Shown here: positions 1 to 13,600 of the stretch, piece after piece
Position numbering within the stretch: position 1 is the stretch's first letter
How the letters are laid out: the number at the start of each line of letters is the position of its first letter
NCBI GenBank assembly: GCA_013396655.1
Contig: WBMV01000441.1
Location: 310,001-374,000, forward strand
DNA: 64,000 nt
DNA from: Campylorhamphus procurvoides
Lineage: Eukaryota > Chordata > Aves > Passeriformes > Dendrocolaptidae
Direction of reading: 5' to 3'
Translations under genes and position numbers: made by a program
Notes under the pieces: model-generated
Told to the model about the DNA's origin: nothing
Seen by the model: only the letters and a program-made list of their open reading frames with translations
Database searches by the model: none

Positions 1-3000
1 AGATGTCTGCATAACTGGGAGGAATCCAGGGCACAGCACAGGGACATCAGCACTGTCCTCGTAAGCATTTTGCAAGGACCAGAGAGTGCACTGCCCCACA
101 CTTGGAGCATTCACAGCATGTCTCTGCCAGGAAACTAAACAGGCTTCAGATAAGGCACCAGAAGAACCTCCAGGCAGAAGTTCAGCTTTTTAACCAAGCC
201 CATTCAACATTGTTCAGCATTTTAGTCAGTTAAGAAAGGACTTACATGCTGTGTTGAATTAGGACCAAACACTTATATCTGAGATGTGCTTTTTACAAGA
301 CAGGACATGGATAATCTACTGGACAAAGTGCAGGTTTTCATTCAGATGGTTTTATCAGTTTTAAGGTTTTGGTCAAATTTTGGACATAAACAGGCTAACA
401 ACAATATATCAAAAAGTTGCTATAAAAATCAGAGAGGTGTCCTTTAATGCCTTGTTCTCTCCTCCCTTTTATTGTTTTGTCCTTTTCTCCTGTTAAAAGG
501 CCCAAACAGCAGTGTTAAAGGGGAGGATTTCAAAGTCTGTAAATGTTATTAGATGATGAGCCACAACATATCATATGGAAATTGGAATCGAAGAGGAAAA
601 GATTTCTATCATTTAAGGCCCTGGTCTTGCCAAAAGCAAATGTAGATGAATGCAGACTGACAAGCCCCGAAACAAAGAACCAAACTGACAGGCTATCAGC
701 TAAAAGAAAGATTCTGCAGCATAAAAAGAAACAAGAAGTTATTACAGAAAAACCCTTTAAAGCCTTTAGCCAAGTATCCAGTTGTAGTAAAGGAAGTAAA
801 CAAGAATTTAGATAGTGTTGTTAAAGAAATATAAATCAAGGCTGTTGATATCATTATAATAACACACTAGTTAACTTGCAGAGGGAATAGATACTTTTGG
901 TGCACGTGCACTAGAGGAAAATACAACTTCCTTTTTGGCAGGTTGAGCAAAAGAACTATGAAATACTAATAGCAAATGCAAGGTTTGAATCAAACTAGTA
1001 GTCAGAGGCAATATCTGAGGTCCTTCCATCAGTCAATCTGATTGTTTAGATGAAGGATTCTTTCAATCATTAATCATAGTTTTAATTTAAATTTTGGAGA
1101 TGAACACCTTACCATCATCACAGAGAGCGGTAATGCAGAAATCTAATATTAAGCATCTCCAAGAACTCTGTGTGAGATAGTCATAACTGCTGTGGGACAG
1201 ACTGGCTACAAGTGATTTTTCCCTTCCAAAAATGGTATCTTTTGTAAAAATTGCTGTCCTTCTTGATAATTTTCTCCAGAATTTACAGCAAATACTGAAA
1301 AATAAAGAAAAGATGTTTTCCTTTTCTTCAGTTACAGCACCATTTAATAAGGGCAGCCAGGAGGAAATTGCTGGGTTTTCTCATAATGCTTTTGTTAAAC
1401 TCCTCACAGATCACTGAAGGTCTAATTCATTATTACCAGGACTCCCACATGCCTGGATATATCTCTTACAAATAATATTGATTACATTAAGCACTTCCCT
1501 TTCCTGCAGCATAAGACATCCTGTGTTGAATGTTCTTAGACCATGGGGTTTATAGGTTCCATGTTAACCATCTACAACTGTGTTTGTCTAACTTAATTTA
1601 GAAGGGAAAAAGAAAGAAAGATCTTTCTGAGTGTGTTTTGGTTTGTTTGGTTGGTTGGTTTTGCAATACACTTTAAATAACTCTATTTCTGAAAGTAAAA
1701 CTGAATTGTACTATTATATTTATCACAAGTGAGACCACTCATGATATTAGTTGTTATTTTGGTTAAAATTTGACTGCTTGCCTGTTTCTTGTCAGAGATA
1801 CAAAGTTAAAAGATAAAAGAAATGTCAATCAAAAAATCACTCATTTAAAGGACAAATACATATTCATAAAGGCTTTGATCAGGCATTCCTCCCCAAATAC
1901 AATCTACCTCTGATATCAACAGTAGAAGAAAACCTCAAATAGTGGATTCCCTCATTGAAAAGGAAACTACTTCAGTTTCCCAGTTTCCAAAGTTTCACAC
2001 CAGAAAACTGTTACAGAAAACATACACCAACTAATTTCATAAGTTGGCAAAACACAGAAAAAAAAAGGTAGATTTCATTTTTATTCTCAAATGTTTATAA
2101 ACAGCATCATTAACCTAACTGAAACAATAAGCAAAATGAAATCCAGGGAATAAGAAGCAGCACTATCCATTCAATTGAAAACTATACAAGAAGAAAAGGC
2201 AAGAAGAAACTGATACAGGAAATTAGTATGATGACAGTTCACAAGCCCAGTAGCTTTCACTTAAAATATTTCCTTTAAGATATTATCAATGGTGTTTTGT
2301 ATGAAATATATTTCTCAGGTACAGTTTGGTTGGCAACATTGCATGATGCAACATTTCTGTTTCAGACTTTGCTGTCTGCAGGCCATCTTAGCCCAATAAT
2401 CACTCTGACTTTGATATCAAATTTCCTCTGTCAGGTCTTCCATTGGGATAAGAATTGGAGTGCTGTATACCTGCTGGGAACCCAATCCTTTAAATCATGT
2501 TTTACTTTTCTTGTAACACACGAGATGATTATGTCTCTCAGAGCATCCTGGAGGCCCTTCTCAGGACCAGATCTGGCTGCTGTGCAGAGGAAGCCTGCAG
2601 TGTCCCATCAGCATACCTGGCGTGACAGGGACAGTGCCGGGGGCTTGCCTGCCTGACCCAACAGCAGATGTTCGCTGCAGACACAGAGCACTTTCAAGGC
2701 AGCACCACATGCCAAAAGGGAGAATAGACCAACTGCATGGTGCGGATGGCTGCTCCCGAGCCTGCTGCCATCCACCCAGGGAGGCAGTCAGAAAAGCCAG
2801 GCTTTAGTTTTGCACAGACTGTAAACATGCTACACCTTCAAATCTAATAAGAACAAAGAGCATCCCTGAGAAACAAGCATCAGGAGCTCCACCTTCTCCT
2901 TACAGCACTGTTGAGTTCTGTGCTTGTATCTCCCCCAAGATTAGTGTGAACTGCTGGTGAGTGGGGAGGTCTCCATGAAGGCTCAGCATGACTGAAAAAT

Positions 3001-4532
3001 ATTTAGTTCACTGCCACTTTTCTGTACTGAAAGCTATTCCTAAATACATGAACTAATATGAACTCTGGGACACGTACCTTATTTTGTTATGGATTCATAC
3101 AATTCCCGGGAAAATAGGGAATGGTCTATGACTGCAGCAGCTTAGCACTGCCACACTGCCACAGCAATAACATGAGAACAATGTAAACGTCAGTCACAGC
3201 ACTGAGATCCTGCAATACATCTGCCTGTGACTCAAGCAGGAAATCAGCAGATTTTCGACAAAGCCTGTCATGAAAAAGCAATTTAAACTCCAAATCAGTT
3301 GGAGTATAAAATGCTTTCTCTCAACAATTTTAAGAAAACAAAGCTGTAAGGAAGTGTCAAAGTCATTATTAAAATAAAATACTAAATGTTTCTCCGTTTT
3401 TTTTATGTACAGTTTTTTCAAATGTGTTCAGAACTGCTTCCTTATCCAGAGCTAAAAGATTAATGCCTTTCACACAACATCGAGGGAAAACAGTCCATGC
3501 AGACTTTCTCAGTGCTTCACAGAACAAAGCATCCTAAGAAACCAAACAATTAGCAGCTACCTAATTCTCGGTATTTTTTCCTTAAGAAATTGGATGCATA
3601 ATAGCAACTTGGCTAAATGGTTGAATACATCACACATTCCTTCCCCCCCCCTGGATTTTTAAGCAGATACGTAGCACAGGTTAAAGGTATCTTCTCATGT
3701 ACCTGATCATACAGGTATCTTCCCTTCCCCTTTCAGTATTTCCTGAAAAAATATTCTGTGTTTAATGAAAACCAAATCCATAGTGGAGACAAGATGTAAA
3801 ATACCGTGGAAAATAGTGACAGCAACTGAAGACATTGACCAGTGTTTTGTCAGCATTCACACTGAGCTTACTTAGAAAGACTTGCATTATTCAAATAAAC
3901 CTACAAACTACAGGGTGATAAAACTCCTAAATCCTTATGGTTTAATTAACTACTAAGCCTTATTCCTGGGGCCATCTGTCCTTCACTCAGAAGCTGCCAT
4001 TGGCACCCTCCCACATGACTAACAGCCATTACAGGTCCTCTCGCCTACAGCATCCCCTCGCACTAAGCAAATACTTAATCTCATATAACAATACCATCTA
4101 GTGGCAAAATACATTCATTACACACTGAGAATCTCCCTCGTGTTTTCCTACAGCACCACAGGATACACACAGCAAGAGCAGAAAACATCTCCTCACACAT
4201 ATACCTGTGCCCAGCACCTGAACAAATTCATAACTATTCATTTCATTTAAACATATTCTTAGCTTTAAGCACATGGATCTCTCCATGTAGAGCAGATAAG
4301 CTTATACTCCTCCCAAGGATAATAATATATTGATGCCATAAACCATCACCCAAGGAGCAAAGACACCGAACCAGGCAGGGAGTCATCACAAAGCACAGCT
4401 ACAAGTTAAACATGTGCTGGCCACACCTCTGGAACAACAGTGTGTTCACAGCTCCTGTATGCTACGTATCAAAATAAGAAACACAAATTTCTCCTGTTTC
4501 AAACAGAGAAAATAAGGGGAGAAAGTGCTCAC
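1..4532. other. AT-rich non-coding stretch
   Basis: I see no supportable gene or recognisable repeat here. The frames that are open (for example 2,297-2,656 plus and 3,194-3,421 minus) are short, lack domain signatures and have AT-rich codon use. Around 2,540-2,810 the sequence is richer in G and C than its surroundings and has two overlapping open frames, but no motif I recognise. A short GT-rich simple tract lies at about 1,641-1,662 and a run of nine C at about 3,643-3,651. The stretch would fit the intron or 3' flank of a minus-strand gene, which is inference. Confidence 0.6.
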
Positions 4533-4614
4533 TCCTCTCTACATAAAGACGGAAGTTGTATTCAGGTGGTATCCTGAACCAACGCCCCTGTATGACTCCA
4601 CTTGTCCACGATAC
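4533..4614 (-). CDS. Candidate internal coding exon, gene not recognised
   Basis: On the minus strand this 82-base block has a strong acceptor (pyrimidine-rich tract ending TTCTTTTTAG) at its upstream edge and a good donor (GTGAGC) at its downstream edge. Only one of three frames is open across it. That frame starts in phase 0, ends in phase 1 and encodes 27 residues, including the run IQGRWFRIPPEYNF. The mix of W, P, R, Y and F is unlike chance translation of AT-rich DNA. The block is near 48 percent GC and keeps three CpG dinucleotides, whereas its flanks are AT-rich and CpG-poor. I do not recognise the protein family, so no function is proposed. It would belong to a gene running leftward, perhaps from the CpG island at 36 kb. 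A chance open block between splice-like sites remains possible. Confidence 0.4.
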
Positions 4615-6719
4615 CTAAAAAGAAGAAAAACTGAACATAATGGCAAATTGTTACATTTAGCTGTAAAATCTTTAGGAGAGTGTGAATAATTTGAGACAGT
4701 AGAATAAAGGCTGGAGTGAGTCAGCAAGGCAGAAAGATGACAAATGGGAAACAGAAACACCTTATTTTACCAAACAACAAATACAAATTACATTGATGAT
4801 GAAGAACTAAAAAGCTGTTTGATATGAAATAAAATTATTCAAAGACAAAATCCGGTACTAATGCAATGGGACAATTTGCTCTACTTCAGTGGGCTTTGAG
4901 GGAACATTAGAACGTTGTAAACAACACATTAACAAAGAGTGCATATTTGTGAAGGGCAAATTAAGTCAATACTCAAGCTGTAGGAACAATTTAGTACATA
5001 AAGCAGCAACATGTACAAGTCTGACTTTTATCAGCTCAGCCGTTTGCGTTTTTTCTCTCTCAAAAAAGAACTAGCTTTGCCCAAAAGCTGAGACACCCTG
5101 ATACTTGAGAAAAAAAGACCACATTAAACTTACACCCTATCAACTTACATAGAAATCCATTAGTAGCAAGCTACAAATTTCTGCTTATAGTGAAACAGAA
5201 AATTCTACAGAAACCACTTCATTGTTTGAAATATGTTCTTATAAAATCAAGTCAATTGCTTTCATAGGACATGATGATCTAGAAACCTTCTACCAACTTT
5301 AATTGCAGCTGTTTTTTTCTGCAGCGTACATATTCATCCAAGAATCCTGAAAACTATTTAAATGCTTGTCTTTCTCACACTCGAACCCCCTTAATTATGT
5401 AATTCACTCGACTAATAATGTAACTATTACCGTGTGAAAAACTGATGTTCTTCAGAACCTCCTTTAAGCAGCCACTCCACTTAATGAAAAGATCAGTAAA
5501 AGAAGCAGATTTCCAAACATGAAACATTTATTAGCCAGCAATAACAACTTCCTATTAAAAATGGCAAATTAGCAATAGCAGTGAATCCAACAATTGTTTA
5601 GAATGCTATTAAGAGTTAATATGTTAACAAGGGAATATGGTGACAATCTTTTATTAATAAAAAATTATGGATAATATTATGTTTTAAGATATTTTGAATA
5701 GAAATGCCATTGAGGTCATACAGGTTCTCTCCAATGTATATTACTGCCATCCTCAAATATACAATTACATAATCACAAGCCTCAATTTATTTTTTCTAGA
5801 TGTTAGTTATCAGCTCTAATACATTTTGGTTTTTAAATCTATTCATAAAGCTCTTTGCATGGACAACTAAAATTAATTTGAAACTTGGCCTTAACAGAAC
5901 CATTATTTGGCTGGTGTCTGTAATTTATTCAAGGCTGTTTACATATGGAAAACATTAGTTTCACTGCTGAATTTCAGTAAGAAATTTATGTATTCTATTC
6001 CCCAAGGTTTCAAAAATACAGTGAATTAGGATCTCAAGCCAGAACACTTTCTGGAACAAGAATTCTGAAGCAACATACCTGCTCTGCTCAGTCCATCTGC
6101 TCCTCATACCAACAATCCATACCCAGGTCTTTACAGAATTTCAACCTGTCAGTAATGACTATTGACTAACATAATTTCAATCAACAAAATCAAAATCTAA
6201 AGGCAGTGCTTCTGAACTAAACTATACCACTGAATGAAATTCCTTTTCATTTTTCATTTCCAGATGAAAGTTACATTTACAGACAAATGATTTGGCATTG
6301 ATTCTTTGCTGTTACTTGCATTTAAATTAATACTTTATGACATAAACTTCTCTACAGACAACATTAGACTGTCATAATTGCCATAATCATATCATCAAAA
6401 AACTTCTTGCATAATGTAGAAGCAATAGAAGTAGCATTCAATCATGGAAAGTAGCTTTCCATCATTCCCACCTTCATAATTCTTAAGACAAAAATTGCAA
6501 GGGGTCGATCATCATGCACTACAAAAGCAAATATTGAACAGGAAAACATTCGTATCTCCATAACTGTGAGGATTTATTACAGAGAAATTTTCATTTAATT
6601 CCTTAATATTTTCTTGTCTTAAAAACTGACAAATGAACTTCCTAAACTGTTTTAGTAGTTTAAGAGAAGTGATTGAAAATTTTCATTATACAGCTTTCAA
6701 GATTCCCTGAAGTCTGATG
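4615..6719. other. AT-rich non-coding stretch, part possibly conserved
   Basis: There is no gene here beyond a possible 32-base micro-exon at 5,149-5,180, treated under findings. From about 5,520 to 6,020 the sequence is dense in homeodomain-type TAATT cores and has an octamer-like ctttgcat near 5,852, with no repeat signature. That texture is common in vertebrate conserved non-coding elements, but conservation cannot be judged from one sequence. Confidence 0.45.
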
Positions 6720-7620
6720 AAGGGGCATCATGGCCGGACACAAATGATCAAGATTACTGAAAGCATCAGGAAGAACTTTGTGATACATGTACTGGGTGGG
6801 CTAATCAGGGTGATACTTGTCAGTATCTGCTGTTCACTGACAGGGTAGAAGTGCCTGGCATGGGAAAGTGGGTGGTAGCCATGGCTGTAATGACCATGCA
6901 ATAGTGGTGTCCAAGATCCTGTCAAGTAAGAAATGGAGTACTGCAGAGGTCTAGCCTGGGACCTGTCCTGTTTTAATGTTTTTATCAGTGCTTTGGAGGA
7001 GACAGTGGAGTGCACACTCATCTATCTTGCTGATTAACACCTTGGAGTGAGGGACCAGTTGATATGCTAGAACGCAGAGCTGTCGTTCAGAGAGATAAAG
7101 GCAGGCTAGAGAAATGGGCTGAAAAGAATTGAAATTCAGCTGAATTCAGCTGAAATGAAGGAAGGAGAAAAGCCAAGTGTTGTCCCAGGGAAGGAAGCAC
7201 CACTGCTGCAGCCCAGACTGGGGAAGGACAGGCTGGGAAGCAATTCTGCAGAAACTGCCCGGGTGGGCAGCCAAGCATGGGCAAGTCCCCTGGGTCCTAG
7301 CAGGAGGGACAGTCAGCAGACACTTGGGCTGTATTAGCAGGGCCACAGCCAGCAGGTCAAGTGAAGGGATAGTCCTCCCTTAATCCCCCACTCAGCCCTC
7401 ACTAGACCTCATTTAACTATGTCCAATACTAGAAGGACGTGGACATATTGGAGGGTGGTCAGCAGAGAGCCCCCATGACGTTTGGGTCTGAAGCACTTGA
7501 TCTACAAGAAGAGACTGAGGGAACCAGAGCTTGCTTAGCCTTGAAAAAGTTTGGGGATATTTAACAGCAGTCTGCCAGTGCCTATAGGGAGTTTAACAAG
7601 AAGATGGAGCCAAATTCTTA
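6720..7620 (+). mobile_element. Old internally deleted CR1 LINE fragment, sense orientation
   Basis: CR1 is the main non-LTR retrotransposon of birds. Order along the plus strand: near 6,880-6,900 the end of the endonuclease domain is recognisable (atgaccatgcaatagtgg, the decayed SDHxxVEF region). After about 6,910 it jumps to a late reverse-transcriptase segment (gggacctgtcctgttttaatg, from the GPVLFN motif), then a decayed thumb region (ctagagaaatgggctga near 7,108). It then runs through the 3' part of ORF2 (ttagcagggccacagccagcagg near 7,335) to about 7,610. Much of the fingers and early palm is therefore missing. Stops and frameshifts are everywhere, so it is dead. The open frames at 7,087-7,383 on both strands are by-products of this repeat. 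A perfect 10-base tandem duplication (attcagctga, 7,134-7,153) lies inside it. Confidence 0.8.
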
Positions 7621-10600
7621 ATAAATATAAATAAGGATTTACTGTCAATGTTCAAATACTTCCATTTTGGCATTTTATGCATTGCCAAATATTCCTAAGG
7701 AAGTTTTGCTGCTAGTTTGAAAACATTCATGCACATAACAGATTACTCCCCTTTCAGCTGCACAGTAATGATAACCCTCAAAACCATCTGGATATTCCAG
7801 AATTTGAGGATTCATTGACCACAAAGAAACTTATGCCCTTTTTATTTGATGTTTTTTCAACTAAAAGTAGAGGAAGAATGCACAAGAACATTTGCATTAC
7901 CAGGGGGCGCATCTGTTCTTTTCCAGGATCAGACCAAAACTACTCTTTAATTATTTCCCGTTCTTGTTGTTGTATTCATAAAGACTAGTCACAGCAGATT
8001 CTACTTCATTAGTCTTCTTGGACTTTTCCTTATTATGAAATTACAAATCAAAAATCTCAAGAATTCTTGGAATGCCTGCTAGCATTATATGCCCCACTAC
8101 ACCTCTTATATATGAGCAGTTAAGGAACTACTTTTACATAAACTGCAGGAAGCTTTGTGACAACCCTCACTAATTCCGGGGGAAAAATTTCACTTATTTT
8201 GGAGACTGCAAATCTTATTCCCACTCTCTGAAGCATTCTGACTTTTTGACACTATTAGGTCACAATCTCCATCATAATCACAACCTGGAAATAAATTTAA
8301 CCAGAAAAATTATAACACTCAGCTCAACATTACAGCATACTGGCTCTGCTACCTTTGCATCCTTGAGCCTAAGCCAGGAGACTGAAGACATTTTTCTCTA
8401 TGTAATACGAATCCCCATTGCAAATGCAAGGAATAAAACAATGTTTGGACACAAAATATTTAAGTACATAAATAATCCAGTTTGAAGTGCTTTTATGTGG
8501 ACCATACATGCTCTGGAAATACAGTTCAAACCTCATCCTCTTCTGTTTCCCTTGTCGTGGCACATTGCTTACATCTGAGGTCCTCTCACATTCCTGGACA
8601 GAGGTGATACGTAGATGTGCCAGTGCTTCAGATCAAGTACACAGGACTGCTCTGATGCACCCATGGAGAGGTCTCCTATAATAAACTGCTTATTGATAAT
8701 ATTTCTCTAAGTCCTTCTTAAATTGCTAGTGAGGTCCAATAACCTAATTATAAGATCTGAGAGATCCTCTACCTCAGCTCTCTCTTCGCTGAAACTCTCA
8801 CCTAATCCTTGTCATTAGTGAAAAAGGATCCAGTCTCTCTCCTCGGTTCTACCATGTATCTTTGAAGCATCCCTGTAACAGACATTTCAGAAATTCAGAG
8901 TGCAAGAAACACACTGCTGTGAAGATGAAGAGAGAATGAGGTCAGCATCTTTTTATGGACTACAGAAATCAGTTGCTCTACTAAGGCCACTAAATATGAA
9001 TTTCCATGACCCATCAGAAGAACATGCCTGCTACTGTATTCCATCCTACACAAAACATCCACAGACTATTTGAAATAAAACATACAAATGACTATATGTG
9101 GAAAACCTTTGCTTTTTACAGAATAAAATAAAAATTTCCAGAATTTTTATCCTTGAATTTTCTTACCTAGGTAGCAAGTGGGAAAAAAAAAACAAACAAA
9201 CCACCAAACAAACAGGTGAAACACCAAACTAGAGACCTGGTGGGCCTGGTGTAATAACAAGTTCAACAAGAAAGATCTGAAGAATGAAGCTGCCAACTTA
9301 ATTTCTATTTTCTGCATGCAACTCGGTACATTTTACAAGGTGAGACCTTTCAAATGGATGTATTTTTAAAACCTTAACCACAAAGCTCAAAAAAAACCCA
9401 AAGTTTATTTAGGTTGATTCTAAAATAGAATTACAGAAAAAGACTCAATGCACAATTATATTGTTTAGTGTTGTTCTGCAGAAGTTTGACTATTTGGTTG
9501 AGATTTCCTCTTACACATGCAAAAAACAAATGAAACAAGGAGCATACCCTTACAGAGAATTATGTGCTCATTATTGTTGAGTGGTGCTAAGCTGACACAA
9601 AATCCTCTCCAAAACTTAAAGCATGCTTGGCAAAACCTTTAAAGAAAAGATTTATTTCTGAAGACTGATGAGGATAAAGTACAGATCACCTGGAGGATGT
9701 GTCACAGCACCTAATGTGGACGCTCTGAACTGCCCTCTGGATGTGTCCAATGGTTCTAGCTGACCACAGAAAAAGCCATGGGAGGACTACGATAGTTGGC
9801 CAGAGCAAATGAATGGCAATAATTTTTTTTAATAAAGTAATGATTTGGGATTTTCTGAAGTTGTCAGTGACAATTTTTCCTCTGCTGCACTGACATATTG
9901 TCTCACAGTGGTTCTGAGTAACTTTGATACACCACTGAACTTTTGTTCCTCTCAAGGAGCATTTTAGGAGCAGGACACATGTAAAGGTGTTCCAGTATAC
10001 AGGAGCTTAGATCTGCCACATACTCCTTTGCTGTGTGCCTGTTCACTCAGACCTAGCTTTATCATTACATGGTGCCTTCTCCTAGTTTACTGAAAATTCT
10101 CTAACTTAAAATGGAGTTTCTTGTCTGAGGTGAGTGCTGCTTGTGGAGAAGGAAAGGAACCAAGGAAGAACTAAGACTCTCCTACATCTTTGCAGCCTTG
10201 CAGGCCTCAGCATTGCTTAATTCTTTTGCATATTTAGATATAATACTATGTGTGAGGATTATTTAGTGAGAATTTAGCATTAGGAGAAATACTAATTGCA
10301 CAAATTGCTTATTTAATTCATAACTATCCTTTCTTTCTATGAATATCATACAAAGACTGATCACAGCATCATTAGAAGTCATAAAATTCAGAATGAGATA
10401 GTTCAATGCAGCAGTGTGTCACTTTGTCACCCCCGTTCCTGTTCCTCTGAACCCACACTAAACAAACACCAGCAGAACCATGTATGCCACATCAGCTTGG
10501 GCTACCTGAGTCTGCACAGAACCTGAAACCACGACTCAGCAACAGGGACTATCTTCCTGCTTACTGCTCCCTCTGAAGTGTCACACAGGCACAGCCTGTA

Positions 10601-13600
10601 ATACTTTCACACAAGCTAGTCCAGAAAAAGGATGTAGAAACAACACCAAAGGTGTGTTAAATGGGAGTCTTACCACAGAAGAAAGTAAAGAAAAGGCAGG
10701 AAGAGTGGTAAGGTGCAGAGAGCCCAAGAGACAACACACAGAAATAAATTTAGGGACAAATGCTTTATTCTCTCCATGGTCTATCTCCACACGAGTCACC
10801 CTGACATTACAGGAACTGTGGAGTCTGGCCTCAGCCTGTAATCCATCTGACAGACTATCAAATAAATGCAGTCTCGCCTTTTCCTCTTCATGAATTTGCC
10901 ATGCCAGATCAAAGAAGTGGGAATTTGAGACCAGTGCAGTACTGATACAGCTGGCAGAGTTGTTTATTTGAGAGGTTAAATTCAACCTTCGCTTGGTCGA
11001 ATAACTTAATTGTGCTTACTGGGAGCCTGCTTTTTAAAAGGTTCAATTTTTTCTGCTGCCAAGAATCAGAGTTTGCTTTCAGCATGCTGAAATTATCTCA
11101 GGGGAAGGCTTTTGTGAGCCAAACCAGTCCAAAAGTATTCTTAATTGCTTTCCACACTCTTGTGAAACATGAGATTATGCAGCAAATCCACATTCTAAAA
11201 GAGAAAAATTATGGAGAGAGAAAGGTGGAAAAACAACCTGACACAGAAAAATAATCTTAACCATATATCTTAAACAAGGAAATGCAATTTCAGATGTAAG
11301 GAGTTTTCAGTAATTGTGTCCCCCATGAAAAACTATGATCAGGTTATGTTAGCGATGGAATGCAGACTATTTAAACAAGACCACTATTAGAAAACTATTT
11401 AGTCTACACAGATGCATATTATCTTTTATTTGTAAATCATCCCATAAATTTAACTGAACTGGTAAGATAAATTTTCCTTTATCTTGGTTTGCTTTTATTA
11501 ATATGTCAGAAGGTTCAGGAAAGATGAGATTATCTTTCATGCTAGAATAGCAATGCTGACACCACAATATCAAAACTATAATTGAAAAACATTAGTCTGC
11601 AGATAGTTTTCATCTATTGTACTGAACTACAAACATATTTCTTCGGGGTTTGTCAGCAATGCCTCAGTATGAAGGTAGGCAAAAGGAGCAGTGGAATACA
11701 GCCTCTGTAATCAACAGCTTTATACTCTCCAAAATGTGTAGGATTATGTCAGGAAAATTCAGAGAATTTCTCCACTTTAGATAACAAGGAACTAAAAAGC
11801 TTTGAAAACAGATTAGTTAGAAACAGAATGTCTGTAAGTATTATGAATCATTTAATACAGATATGGGTGCAGATAGGTCAGATAAATATCAGTCCAAATT
11901 CATATAAGATGTGACAAGTTTTATTTCTTCAGTGATTCTTCTGTCAGTTTGAATAATTTGAAGAGGAATATATCTGGTTTCCCCCTCCTCTACAGGGGCA
12001 TCTCATTCTGTTATTCAGTAAATATAAGTATCCAAGCAGAAGCATTTTCTAAATCTGTTCACAAACACACTGATGAGCATGTTTGAAAACAACTGTGCAA
12101 GAAGTTCTAAGCAGTTGAGGTGACTTAAATACTAAAAAAAAAAAAAAAGGTATAATTTATAAGCAGTTCCTGATCATTTTCTCTGTAAACAGAAGAACCG
12201 CAATCCATAATTAGTGGCGTCTCAGCTTAAAGCCAGGGAATGTCAATACACTAGGAAAATTAGGAGTCTGACATAATATCTTCCAGGTTTGAAGCAATCT
12301 TAGGTGAGAGAGTTGCTGAAACAGGCAGATGACAGGAACATTCAATACAGGTTGGCCAATGCACACCATATGAAATATTCCTACCTACAGCCATGTTTAA
12401 AATTAGCACACCACTCACCAAAAATAATGACAGTTTTTCAGTACCTGATGCTATTTCATATTAAATTGGAGTGAGTTGGGCTAAAGCAATGCACATAGAA
12501 AAGTAAGAGGTCTGTAGTCTCTTTACTATTCTGTATAAAAGATATCTACAGGACCCATAAACTGCCTTGCAAAGTGTGTGTTTGGAAGTGATTTAGAGAT
12601 ATTTGACCAAGTCCTCATTAAAAAGTAGATTTTATTAGATTCAATTACAAAACATCATCATAAATGTCTTCTAGATTAGACATATATTCTCAGAAGCTGG
12701 ATATTTTCAAATTCAGATGATATAGCACAGTTAGACATCTATGAGACCTGTGACAGAGCACTGTATAACATACTGATGAAAATACATTACACAAAATCAG
12801 TTTAGCATCTCTTAAATGGAATAAAGAATAATTCTTCTCCAGTTATACTGTTTCTTTTGGAATCCCATAAGATCTATTATTGATCACAGATAAAAATATT
12901 ACGATGTAAAATTAATATTCATAAAATTTGCAGAACATGTCTAAATACAAAACAATGTTAAGAAAAATCTAGATTCTGCAAAGTGACTTGATGTTTTGGT
13001 CAATCAGACTTATTTGAATTAGTGGCACTTTTAACAGAACTTTGTGTATCAGGGTTGAATTACTCACATTATAGTTATTGTATGAGGAACTTTAAAGAAT
13101 TTAGAAGGTAAAACGATTCATTAACTAATCATAGGTGTGCAACATGACATAATGCCATGACTTTTATATTTACTTTTAATAACCATTTAATGGGACATTG
13201 ATGGAAATGCTGTACTGTGCACTGTAAGGTATTATATCTTACAAGACCATCTGCAAAGTAAATGAAAAGGAACGGGGAGAAAAGTTCCCCAAAACCTCTC
13301 TTTTTCACCCTACAGCATAGTTCTTTGTGAAGAAAATTCATTTAGAAAGTAACACCAGGGTATTTAAGCTAGTTCCCAAGCAACTGCATCCCTACCTACA
13401 GGTACAAAAAAAGAATGGCATATGATTTTCACATATATGGAAAGAGAATCCCATTGTATTTGCTTAAATGGATATAAAATGGCCAGGCCCCACATAATCT
13501 ACCTTCAGTAGGTCTGCACAGACACTGGAGTTTGTAGCTGAGGTAATAAAGCTGGGGGGGAGGGGGAAATTAGAACAAAACAAAAAACAGGTTTCTCTTC

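Noticed and set aside
1113..1167. 55-base exon-like block with donor ATG|GTAAGG on the minus strand
   Set aside because: The acceptor is weak, and the candidate coding chain upstream already ends in a stop near 3,080.
4098..4286. Minus frame ending at a CAG|GTATAT donor-like site
   Set aside because: The acceptor is weak and the frame does not fit the neighbouring candidate exon.
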